Source: an uncultured Eggerthella sp.
GTDB lineage: Bacteria > Actinomycetota > Coriobacteriia > Coriobacteriales > Eggerthellaceae
Reading direction: 5' to 3'
Assembly (NCBI GenBank): GCA_902464295.1
Contig: CABQIW010000025.1
Coordinates: 1 to 27,473 of the forward strand
Length of the DNA: 27,473 nt
The notes under the pieces are model-generated. The model saw nothing but the letters and a program-made list of their open reading frames with translations. It did not search any database and had not been told where the DNA came from. Both the position numbers and the translations under genes were made by a program. Of the stretch, positions 21,038-27,473 are shown piece after piece; position 1 is the stretch's first letter, and every line of letters begins with the position of its first letter.

Positions 21038-21892
21038 TTACACTTCGATCCGCAAGTTCTTCATGCTCAGATCGAGGATGCCCGCCGAATGAGTCAGCGC
21101 TCCGCTCGAGATGAAGTCAACGCCCAGGTCGATGTAGGTCTGCACGTTCTCGCGCGTGATGTTGCCCGAGCATTCCGTAAGCGCACGATCGCCAATGAGC
21201 TCGATCGCGCGCGCCATGGTGTCATGGTCCATGTTGTCGAGCATGATGATATCGGCACCCGCCTCGAGCGCCTCAGCCACCATGCCAAGATCTTCGGTCT
21301 CGACCTCGATCATGCTCGTGAACGATGCCGTCTTGCGCGCTGCTTCGACAGCTGCTTTGATGCCACCTGCTGCCGCAATATGGTTGTCTTTGAGCATCAC
21401 ACTTTCCGAAAGGTTGTAGCGATGGTTCACGCCACCGCCCAAACGAACGGCATCTTTCTCGAAGATGCGCATACCTGGCGTGGTCTTGCGCGTATCCACG
21501 AGCGTGGTCTGGCTCCCCTCGAGCAGATCCGCGATCGCTCGCGTGTACGTTGCGATGCCGCTCATACGCTGCAAGTAGTTGAGCGCGGTTCGTTCGGCGG
21601 CAAGTAGGACGAACGCATCGCCTGAAATGCGTGCGAGGAGCTGACTAGCCTCGACGCGAGAGCCATCCGCCACGAAACGCTCCACGCACACCGTAGGATC
21701 AAGCAGGTGAAACGTGCGCTCGAACACGTCGAGCCCTGCGATCACGCCTTCTTGCTTCGCGATCAGTTCGACCGTTGCCTGCGCACCAGTCGGCACCACC
21801 GCCGCGGCTGATACATCACCATGGTTGAGGTCCTCTTCAAGGGCGGTGCGGATATGCTTTTCAGCGATAAGATTGAGTGCTGCCAGATCCAT
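21038..21892 (-). CDS. nadC: Quinolinate phosphoribosyltransferase (nicotinate-nucleotide pyrophosphorylase)
   Basis: NadC makes nicotinate mononucleotide from quinolinate and PRPP, releasing CO2 and pyrophosphate. The 284-residue protein has the usual EEDLNHGDVS start, LNYLQRMSGIAT, the DTRKTTPGMR motif that binds quinolinate and phosphate, GGGVNHR, and VMLKDNH. The length is normal. AAGGAA precedes ATG 21892. It follows nadB after 24 bp and precedes niaR by 41 bp. Confidence 0.97.
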   Translation of the reverse strand: MDLAALNLIAEKHIRTALEEDLNHGDVSAAAVVPTGAQATVELIAKQEGVIAGLDVFERTFHLLDPTVCVERFVADGSRVEASQLLARISGDAFVLLAAERTALNYLQRMSGIATYTRAIADLLEGSQTTLVDTRKTTPGMRIFEKDAVRLGGGVNHRYNLSESVMLKDNHIAAAGGIKAAVEAARKTASFTSMIEVETEDLGMVAEALEAGADIIMLDNMDHDTMARAIELIGDRALTECSGNITRENVQTYIDLGVDFISSGALTHSAGILDLSMKNLRIEV

Positions 21893-21916
21893 AGGATTCC
21901 TTCTTGCTCGAACAGA

Positions 21917-23212
21917 CTAACGGCGGCGAGCGAACACGCGATCGCGCAAGCTTTCTGCTTCGCGCTGCAGTTGCGGCTCAACGAGTATCTGCGTTTCACG
22001 ATACATCGGGATCTCCTGCTTGAACGGCGTGACATCAGCGCAGCGGTCCGCCACGATCTTCTGGGCCGCCCTTTTCGCGAACACGAGGCTCTCAAGCAAG
22101 CTGTTGCTCGCCAAACGGTTGGCTCCATGCACGCCGTTGCAGCTGGTCTCGCCCACGGCGAAGAGATGCTGCATGGTGGTCTGCGAATCGCTGTCCACGT
22201 GAACGCCGCCCATAAAGTAATGCTGAGCAGGCACGACCGGGATCGGTTCCTTGGTTATGTCGTAGCCTTCTTCAAGGCACTTCTGATAGATGCTCGGGAA
22301 ATGATGATGGATCGTTTGCGGCTCGATATTCTCGAACGAAAGCCACACGTGCTTGCTGCCCTCAGTCTCCATCTGCGCTTTGATCGCAGCTGAGACCACA
22401 TCGCGTGGCTGCAGCTCGTCGGTGAAGCGCTTGCCTTGCGCATCGAGCAGGATCGCGCCTTCGCCGCGGCACGATTCCGAGATCAGAAACGCGCGCCCCG
22501 GGCGCCCCGTGTAGAGGCTGGTCGGGTGAATCTGCACGTAATCCATGTTCTCCAGCTCGACGCCATGTTCACGCGCAATGCGACACGCATCGCCGGTGAG
22601 GCTCGGGAAGTTCGTCGAGTGTTCGTAGAGACCGCCGATGCCACCGGTAGCCATGACCGTGAAGCGCGCGCGAATGCGATACGCATCGCCTTGCGCGTCT
22701 TCCGCGATAATGCCAGCGCACACGCCGTTCTGCTCGATGATATCGACCATGGTCGTGTACGCACGGATCTCGACGTTGCTCTTTTGGCGCACTGCCGCCA
22801 GTAGCCTGGTGGTGATCTCTTTTCCCGTGGTGTCTTCGTGGAAACAGATGCGCGGACGCGAATGCGCTGCCTCGCGCGTGTAGGCGAGCTCGCCCGTTTC
22901 GGTGCGCGCGAAATCGACGCCGTAATCGATCAGGTCGTTGATCACCGCACGTGAGGAGCGGATCATGATGTCCACGCTCTCGTGCCTGTTCTCCCCATGG
23001 CCAGCGCGCAGCGTATCGTCGAAGAAGGCTTGGTAGTCGTCTTCATCGTGAAGCACGCAGATGCCGCCTTGCGCGAGCATCGAATCGCATTCGTCCACTT
23101 CGGTCTTCGCGATCATCAGGATGCTCAGATCGCTCGGCAGATTGAGCGCCGTGTAGAGGCCGCCAGCTCCGCAGCCTGCGATGACCACATCATATGTTTC
23201 GTCGTTCGTCAT
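21917..23212 (-). CDS. nadB: L-aspartate oxidase (short form)
   Basis: NadB oxidises L-aspartate to iminoaspartate, the substrate of NadA, using FAD; under anaerobic conditions fumarate can be the acceptor. The 431-residue protein has the dinucleotide site GCGAGG (13-18), MLAQGGICV, EDTTGKEIT and the family signature GANRLASNSLLE. Well-known NadB proteins are about 530-540 residues; this one ends soon after the FAD-binding domain and lacks most of the C-terminal helical domain, as in some clostridial homologues. Ribosome site AGAGGAA precedes ATG 23212. It is separated from nadA by 117 bp. Confidence 0.94.
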   Translation of the reverse strand: MTNDETYDVVIAGCGAGGLYTALNLPSDLSILMIAKTEVDECDSMLAQGGICVLHDEDDYQAFFDDTLRAGHGENRHESVDIMIRSSRAVINDLIDYGVDFARTETGELAYTREAAHSRPRICFHEDTTGKEITTRLLAAVRQKSNVEIRAYTTMVDIIEQNGVCAGIIAEDAQGDAYRIRARFTVMATGGIGGLYEHSTNFPSLTGDACRIAREHGVELENMDYVQIHPTSLYTGRPGRAFLISESCRGEGAILLDAQGKRFTDELQPRDVVSAAIKAQMETEGSKHVWLSFENIEPQTIHHHFPSIYQKCLEEGYDITKEPIPVVPAQHYFMGGVHVDSDSQTTMQHLFAVGETSCNGVHGANRLASNSLLESLVFAKRAAQKIVADRCADVTPFKQEIPMYRETQILVEPQLQREAESLRDRVFARRR

Positions 23213-23236
23213 GTTCCGTTCCTCTTATAGTGAAAA

Positions 23237-23262
23237 CGCGAGCGGTTTTGGGTGAGCTCGCG
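23237..23262. other. Hairpin in the nadA-nadB gap
   Basis: CGCGAGC (23237-23243) and GCTCGCG (23256-23262) form a perfect 7-bp stem, flanked by two GCGGTTTTG direct repeats. It is the only notable element in the 117-bp gap and could be an RNA processing or attenuation site; this is speculative. Confidence 0.35.
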
Positions 23263-23329
23263 CGGTTTTGTCGTTACCGTTCGTACAGTCGGCCTGGCAC
23301 GCGCCGGCTTGAGCCAGCATTCGGCCACA

Positions 23330-24268
23330 TCAAGATGAAAGCTCGAGCATGCGCGTGAGCGTTTCCTTGGCCGCGGGCACGAATTCAGCCTCGACCTCAA
23401 CTTCTTCGGTGGTGTTCTCGAGCGCTTCGGCGATCTGCTCGAGCGTGATCGAAGACATATCTTCGCAGCGCGGAGTGGTTGCAGGGAAATGAAGCTGCTT
23501 GCTGGCCGCTTCGCCTCCCAAGCGCTTGGCGATCTCATGCGCGACACCCACCACGGTGCAGATGATATAGTCGGTCTCTTCACCGGTCACCACACGATCG
23601 ATGATGCCCGCGGTCGAGCCGAGATAGTCGGCCAGCTCGCAGACTTGCGCGTTGCATTCAGGATGCGCGAGCACGAGCGCGTTCGGATGCGCCTCTTTCA
23701 GCGCGCGCACCTCATCAGGCGAGATGTCTTGATGGATCGGACAATAGCCATCATTGAAGATGAAATTCTTCTCGGGTACGAGCGAAGCGATGTAGCGACC
23801 TAGATTCTGGTCGGGAATGAACAGGATGTTGTGCTGCGGCAGATTCTGGCAGATCTTGAGCGCATTCGATGAGGTAACGCACACATCCGACCACGATTTG
23901 ATCTCTGCCGTGGAGTTCACGTAGCAAACCACAGCCAGATCGTCGTATTCGGCGCGCGCCGCATCCACCGTCTCCTTCGTGACCATGTGGGCCATCGGGC
24001 AATCTGCCTGCGGATTTGGCAAGATGACGGTCTTGTTCGGACTCAAGAGCTTCGCGCTCTCGCCCATGAACTGCACGCCCGCGAACACGATGGTTGCGCA
24101 ATCGAGATCGGCAGCGAGTTTGCTCAAGTTGTAGGAATCCCCGGTGTGGTCGGCAACATCCTGGATCGCATCTTCAACGTAAAAATGCGCCAGAATGACC
24201 GCGTCGCGCTCGGCTTTCAGCTCTTCGATGCGCGCGACAAGTTCTGTATCAGTTGGCAAGGTAGCCAT
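23330..24268 (-). CDS. nadA: Quinolinate synthase
   Basis: NadA condenses iminoaspartate with dihydroxyacetone phosphate to quinolinate with a [4Fe-4S] cluster. The 312-residue protein shows the three expected cluster ligands: Cys90 (QADCPM), Cys176 (GYCPIH) and Cys268 (TPRCEDM). Their spacing fits the known enzymes. AHFYVEDAIQDVADHTGDS, FAGVQFMGESAK and AHPEC are family motifs. I chose ATG 24268 because the predicted promoter -10 box lies at 24289-24294, which rules out the longer in-frame TTG start at 24289. The ribosome site AAGGGG is unusually close to the ATG. It is the first gene of the nadABC-niaR operon. Confidence 0.95.
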   Translation of the reverse strand: MATLPTDTELVARIEELKAERDAVILAHFYVEDAIQDVADHTGDSYNLSKLAADLDCATIVFAGVQFMGESAKLLSPNKTVILPNPQADCPMAHMVTKETVDAARAEYDDLAVVCYVNSTAEIKSWSDVCVTSSNALKICQNLPQHNILFIPDQNLGRYIASLVPEKNFIFNDGYCPIHQDISPDEVRALKEAHPNALVLAHPECNAQVCELADYLGSTAGIIDRVVTGEETDYIICTVVGVAHEIAKRLGGEAASKQLHFPATTPRCEDMSSITLEQIAEALENTTEEVEVEAEFVPAAKETLTRMLELSS

Positions 24269-24288
24269 CCCCTTCAATCTTTTGAGCA

Positions 24289-24325
24289 AGTATGGCAGAT
24301 GTGAAGACAGCTGACAAGACAGTAA
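24289..24325 (-). promoter_or_regulatory. nadA promoter with probable NiaR operator
   Basis: Read leftward, TTGTCA (24317-24312) and CATACT (24294-24289) are 17 bp apart. CTGTCTT occurs twice, before and after GTCAG, so a direct repeat covers the -35 box. As niaR closes this operon, this is the best candidate for its binding site; I have not matched it to the published consensus. Confidence 0.5.
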
Positions 24326-24327
24326 AA

Positions 24328-24354
24328 CATATCGGTCAAGATGCGACCGATATG
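24328..24354. promoter_or_regulatory. Perfect 10-bp inverted repeat upstream of nadA
   Basis: CATATCGGTC (24328-24337) and GACCGATATG (24345-24354) are exact inverses around 7 bases. It lies just upstream of the -35 box of nadA and could be an activator site, a second operator, or a bidirectional hairpin. Confidence 0.5.
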
Positions 24355-24410
24355 GCCGAGGCTATGAAAGGAGTTCAGACGCCTTGTTCAGCGCGTCTTC
24401 TTCGCGGGAT

Positions 24411-24446
24411 GTTCGCAGGCTTGTTCACGGGTTTGTTCGCGGGTTT
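24411..24446. repeat. Three 12-bp tandem repeats
   Basis: GTTCGCAGGCTT, GTTCACGGGTTT and GTTCGCGGGTTT follow each other without gaps. They lie in the nadA-transporter gap. On the plus strand one frame reads FAGL repeats, but no real gene is supported there. Confidence 0.55.
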
Positions 24447-24518
24447 GCGCGCCGAAGCCAGCGGTCAAAAACAAAACGCAAACGTCAAAAGTCACAAGTT
24501 ACCAGTGCGACCGTGCGA

Positions 24519-25625
24519 CTACCAGAGACCGAGCATGAACTGCATCCCCAGGCTCACGCCCGCAATAGCAAGGCAGCAACAGAAACCGAGGAAGATGGGC
24601 TTGCCGCCTGATTTCACCAGCTTCACCAGATCGGTGTTGAGACCGATCGCAACCATCGCCATGGTGATGAAGAATTTCGAGAGCGTCTTTATGGGCGCGA
24701 ACGTCTCTGTTGATACGCCGCAACCAAGCGCGATGGTGGTGATGAGCGAAGCAAGCAAGAAGTAGAGGATGAACAGCGGAAACGAGCGCTTCAGGCTGAA
24801 GCCTTCGTTGTGGAGCTCGTGCACTTCGCCTTCCAGCTCGGCGGCGCGATCCTCATGAGCGGCTGCCAGCTCGGCACGCTTTTGCTTGTGTGCCTTCTTC
24901 ACCTTGTGCGCACCCCAGAGCGCCAGCACGAAGGTGATTGGGATGATGGCGAGTGTTCGCGTGAGCTTCACGATGGTTGCCTGATCGAGCGTGTTCGCGC
25001 CTGGGTGCATGCCATCCCAGGCCGCCGCCGCAGCGGTGACCGAAGAGGTGTCGTTCACCGCGGTGCCTGCGAAGAGCGCGAAGCCTTCGTTGGAGAGCCC
25101 CAGCACGCTGCCGAGCGTGGGAAATACGAGTGCGGCGATCACGTTGAACAGGAAGATGACCGAGATGGCCTGCGCGACCTCTTCATCGCGCGCCTTGATG
25201 ACCGGCGCCGTTGCCGCGATAGCCGAGCCGCCGCAGATGGAAGAGCCTACGCCTACTAGCGTTGCGATGCGCTCGGGAATGTGGAGCGCTTTGCAGAGTA
25301 CGAAGGCCACGATGAGCGCTGTGGCGATGGTGGAGACGATCACGGGCAGCGATTGCGCGCCCACGCGCACCACTTCTGCCAGGTTCAGGCCGAACCCTAG
25401 CAGGATGACCGCGTACTGCAGGATCTTCTTCGAGGTGAAGGTGATGCCTTGGCTCGTGCGATCGCGACGCTTCCACACGAGCGCGATGGCCATGCCTGCC
25501 AAGATGCCGAAGACCGGGCCGCCGATCAGCGGAAACGCCAGGCCGAGAAAGGTGCAGCCGAGCGCGATGGCCGCGCAAACGAGAATGCCAGGAATGTAGA
25601 GCTTTACCTTTTCGAGAAAGATCAT
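24519..25625 (-). CDS. YeiH-family putative sulfate exporter-type transporter
   Basis: The 368-residue polytopic membrane protein has about ten hydrophobic helices. The family motifs are present: LQYAVILLGFGLNL, then GVGSSICGGSAIAATAPVI and AVNDTSSVTAAA. A charged cytoplasmic loop of about 45 residues, rich in Lys, Glu and His, breaks the helices near 245-290, larger than usual. The family (UPF0324, YeiH) is annotated as a putative sulfate or sulfonate exporter in some bacteria, with little direct evidence. Ribosome site AAGG precedes ATG 25625. It lies 62 bp after ddh in the same direction, so co-transcription is possible. Confidence 0.88.
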   Translation of the reverse strand: MIFLEKVKLYIPGILVCAAIALGCTFLGLAFPLIGGPVFGILAGMAIALVWKRRDRTSQGITFTSKKILQYAVILLGFGLNLAEVVRVGAQSLPVIVSTIATALIVAFVLCKALHIPERIATLVGVGSSICGGSAIAATAPVIKARDEEVAQAISVIFLFNVIAALVFPTLGSVLGLSNEGFALFAGTAVNDTSSVTAAAAAWDGMHPGANTLDQATIVKLTRTLAIIPITFVLALWGAHKVKKAHKQKRAELAAAHEDRAAELEGEVHELHNEGFSLKRSFPLFILYFLLASLITTIALGCGVSTETFAPIKTLSKFFITMAMVAIGLNTDLVKLVKSGGKPIFLGFCCCLAIAGVSLGMQFMLGLW

Positions 25626-25687
25626 CGGTGAACCTTAGCTACCCTCAGCGGGCGCATCGAGCGCGCCCTGGCTGCTTTTGGGAAAGA

Positions 25688-26677
25688 CTAGAGCATGTGT
25701 GCGCGCAGCTCTTCACCTGAATGAGCGCTCAGATACGCTGGCGGGATGTCGAAGATAGTCTTGCATCCGGTCATGCCCTCTTCGCTCATGCGATGCGCTG
25801 CACGTGCGCAAGCCACGAGCACGCTGCCCGTGAATTCAGGGTTGGAATCGAGCGTAAGGGAGAATTCGATCACGTGCTTGTTCTCTTTGTTCGCACCCGT
25901 TGCGCCCGTGCGGATGACCGAGCCGCCATGCGGAATGCCCTTATGATCGCGATCGAGCTCCTCTTGCGTGATGAAGGTGACCGTGGTGTCGTAATCGGCG
26001 AAGTAGTTCGGCATCTCGACGATGGCCTTTTCGATGGCGGCCAGGTCGGCGCCTTCTTCAGCGACTACGAAGCATTCGCGCGTGTGCTTCTCGCGCGTGG
26101 TGAGCTCAGGGTTCGCGCCGCTGCGCACCGCGTCGAGCGCGCTTTGGACCGGCACCGTATACTGGCGCGCATCGAGCACGCCCGGCACGCGACGGATCGC
26201 ATCGGAATGGCCCTGAGAAACGCCACGACCCCAGAACGTGTAATCCGCGCCTTCGGGCAGAATGCAATTCGCGTAGAGGCGTGCGACCGAGAACATACCC
26301 GGGTCCCAACCTACCGAGATGATGCCGATCTTGCCTGCTTCCTTCGCTGCTGCATCGACTGCTGCGAAGTGCTGCGGGATGTTCGCGTGCGTGTCGAACG
26401 AATCGACCACGTTGAAGAGCTTGGCGTATTTCGGCGTCTGTTCGGGCAGGTCAGTTGCGGAACCACCACCCAGCACGAGCACGTCGATATCGTTCGTATG
26501 AGCTTCGATATCGTCAACCGAGAAGACCGGTACACCAGCAGTGAGCGGAGTGATGGTGCTTGGGTCGCGACGCGAGAAGATGGCGACCAGCTCGATGTCG
26601 TCATTTTGACGAGCAGCCAGCTCAACACCTTTGCCCAAGTTTCCGTATCCCAGAATGCCGATGCGCGTTTTCATCAT
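25688..26677 (-). CDS. ddh: meso-Diaminopimelate dehydrogenase
   Basis: The enzyme makes meso-diaminopimelate from tetrahydrodipicolinate, ammonia and NADPH in one step, serving lysine and cell wall synthesis. The 329-residue protein has the Rossmann site ILGYGNLGKG, then AIFSRRDP for NADP preference. VDSFDTHANIPQHF and SVGWDPGMFSVARLYA are highly specific for this family, as is FWGRGVSQGHSDAIRRVPGV. Two adjacent ATG codons (26677 and 26674) are both possible; AAGGCG precedes them. Presence of ddh suggests the organism may bypass the acylated DAP branches. Confidence 0.95.
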   Translation of the reverse strand: MMKTRIGILGYGNLGKGVELAARQNDDIELVAIFSRRDPSTITPLTAGVPVFSVDDIEAHTNDIDVLVLGGGSATDLPEQTPKYAKLFNVVDSFDTHANIPQHFAAVDAAAKEAGKIGIISVGWDPGMFSVARLYANCILPEGADYTFWGRGVSQGHSDAIRRVPGVLDARQYTVPVQSALDAVRSGANPELTTREKHTRECFVVAEEGADLAAIEKAIVEMPNYFADYDTTVTFITQEELDRDHKGIPHGGSVIRTGATGANKENKHVIEFSLTLDSNPEFTGSVLVACARAAHRMSEEGMTGCKTIFDIPPAYLSAHSGEELRAHML

Positions 26678-26711
26678 GTTCGCCTTCCCTCTTGCGGTTT
26701 TTGTCGCTACT

Positions 26712-26717
26712 AGTATA
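26712..26717 (-). promoter_or_regulatory. Possible -10 box of ddh
   Basis: TATACT read leftward lies 35 bases before the ddh start codon. No good -35 box was found at the usual distance. Confidence 0.35.
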
Positions 26718-26763
26718 GAGCGTTTTACCTACGATCGATTCTTTCGCTTCGTAAACGGAAAAT

Positions 26764-26792
26764 GGTGACAAGCTACCCGGTCGTTTGACATC
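26764..26792 (+). repeat. Dispersed hairpin repeat family A, copy 3
   Basis: GGTGACAAGC and GTTTGACATC flank the invariant loop TACCCGGTC. An A-T pair here replaces a G-C pair of copy 1, which is compensating change. TTCGCTTCGTAAACGG just to its left (26743-26758) is shared with 14434-14449. Confidence 0.75.
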
Positions 26793-26822
26793 AAAAAAGG
26801 CCAGCGGGATTCCGCTGGCCTT
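26793..26822 (-). terminator. Intrinsic terminator of the leftward Ala/Pro-rich gene
   Basis: Read leftward, AAGGCCAGCGG (26822-26812) and CCGCTGGCCTT (26807-26797) form a perfect 11-bp stem with a 4-base loop, followed by a T-run (complement of 26793-26798). It lies 23 bp after the stop codon at 26846. Confidence 0.9.
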
Positions 26823-26845
26823 GCAAGCTTCTGTAGCTTATAGAG

Positions 26846-27473
26846 CTATTCGCTCTTCTTGTCGTTGGTGACCTCGTTGATCGCTTCAGTGGCAACAACC
26901 TCTTCGACCACGTCGACTTCTCCTGCTTTCGCGCCGTTGACTGCTTGATCGACAGCACGATCCGCTACTTCACTACCCAGTGCTTCAGCAGCTGCAACTT
27001 CAGCAGTCTCTTCAGCGATAGCTTCGGTCAGCTCAGCGTCGAGCTCTGCTTCGACCGCCTGCATCGTTTCAGCGGGAACGCTCGGCGCAACCGCTTCGGC
27101 GGGTGCAGGAGCAGGAGTAGGTGCTGTACCGGGAGCGGGAGGTGCTGGCGGAATGGGCATAGCAGCTGCAGGAGTAGCAGCAACAGGCGCTGCCGTCGGT
27201 GCGGCTGGCGTAGAAGCGGGTGCTGTAGGTGCAGGGGTCTCCGCGGCTGGCGCGGGGGCCGGAGCGGGTGCGGGTACAGGCGCGGGAGCTGACGCTGCTA
27301 CGGGAGTTTGAGCGGGAGCAGCCGCAGCAGCTGCGTTCATCACCGCAGGAGCAGGCGCGATGGCTTTGCGCATCTTATAGATGAATACCGCCATGAGAAC
27401 GAAGAGTACGATATTCACGATACCGCCCACGACCAAGCTCGCAACAGCTGCGATGATCGCAAGCACGAAGAGG
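26846..27473 (-). CDS. Ala/Pro-rich membrane protein, N-terminus cut by window edge
   Basis: At least 208 codons are open to the window edge, so the true start may lie outside; GTG 27466 is only one possibility. The visible N-terminal 35 residues are hydrophobic, with AIIAAVASLVVGGIVNIVLF and then VLMAVFIYKMRKA, that is one or two membrane helices and a basic stop. About 95 residues of Ala/Pro/Thr repeats follow (APAPVPAPAPAPAPA type), then an acidic Ala/Glu-rich, probably helical tail ending NDKKSE. No enzyme motif is seen. Ala/Pro linkers usually act as stiff spacers, so it may hold an acidic tail away from the membrane. The function is unknown. Confidence 0.75.
   Translation of the reverse strand, partial: LFVLAIIAAVASLVVGGIVNIVLFVLMAVFIYKMRKAIAPAPAVMNAAAAAAPAQTPVAASAPAPVPAPAPAPAPAAETPAPTAPASTPAAPTAAPVAATPAAAMPIPPAPPAPGTAPTPAPAPAEAVAPSVPAETMQAVEAELDAELTEAIAEETAEVAAAEALGSEVADRAVDQAVNGAKAGEVDVVEEVVATEAINEVTNDKKSE

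Noticed and set aside
24292..24765. 157-codon plus-strand frame starting in the nadA promoter
   Set aside because: It crosses the nadA promoter and runs antisense into the transporter gene; its FAGL repeats come from the 12-bp tandem repeat.
25721..26713. 330-codon plus-strand frame opposite ddh
   Set aside because: A shadow of a highly specific diaminopimelate dehydrogenase sequence.

Overview
The window looks like chromosomal DNA of an anaerobic, fairly GC-rich actinobacterium, most likely of the class Coriobacteriia (Eggerthellaceae or a relative). This is an inference from the gene content: a long single-chain PurL, ThrH-type phosphatase, AmmeMemoRadiSam genes, a NiaR-type NAD repressor with nadABC, meso-diaminopimelate dehydrogenase, YeiH-type transporter, and G/C-ending codons throughout. 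No rRNA, tRNA, transposase, integrase or CRISPR array was found.

Layout. 1-671 (-): 5' end of purL. 672-1227: a 556-base gap with repeats and a candidate structured RNA closed by a perfect 14-bp stem. 1228-1833 (+): thrH. 2047-3255 (+): a MerR-family regulator behind a classic 19-bp-spacer promoter. 3297-3512 (-): an XRE regulator, divergent from a visibly AT-richer block (about 3540-7760). That block carries a two-domain lipoprotein, a tiny membrane peptide, two different DUF4230 proteins in tandem (one TM-anchored, one lipoprotein), a two-TM protein and an unrecognised protein with an amphipathic Ala-rich N-terminus, and it ends in an intrinsic terminator. 7800-10768: a TetR regulator divergent from an SDR oxidoreductase and an acyl-CoA dehydrogenase-like protein. 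11079-14346 (-): a translationally coupled operon of voltage-gated K+ channel, ClC-family channel and SAM methyltransferase. 14504-16956 (-): queuosine-precursor operon queD-queE-queC-queF with a probable preQ1-I riboswitch in its leader. 17210-20433 (+): AmmeMemoRadiSam operon (Memo-AMMECR1 fusion, then radical SAM enzyme) followed by a class I glutaminase-like hydrolase. 20430-24268 (-): nadA-nadB-nadC-niaR, de novo NAD synthesis with its own repressor. 24519-26677 (-): ddh then a YeiH-type transporter. 26846-27473 (-): an Ala/Pro-rich membrane protein cut by the window edge.

How it fits together. Three blocks are ordinary metabolism with recognisable feedback: purine, NAD (NiaR senses niacin in the family) and queuosine precursor (preQ1 riboswitch). 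The least understood parts are the AT-rich envelope island and the AmmeMemoRadiSam operon. Intergenic DNA holds at least two families of short dispersed repeats. One is a 29-bp hairpin with an invariant TACCCGGTC loop and compensating stem changes, present three times.
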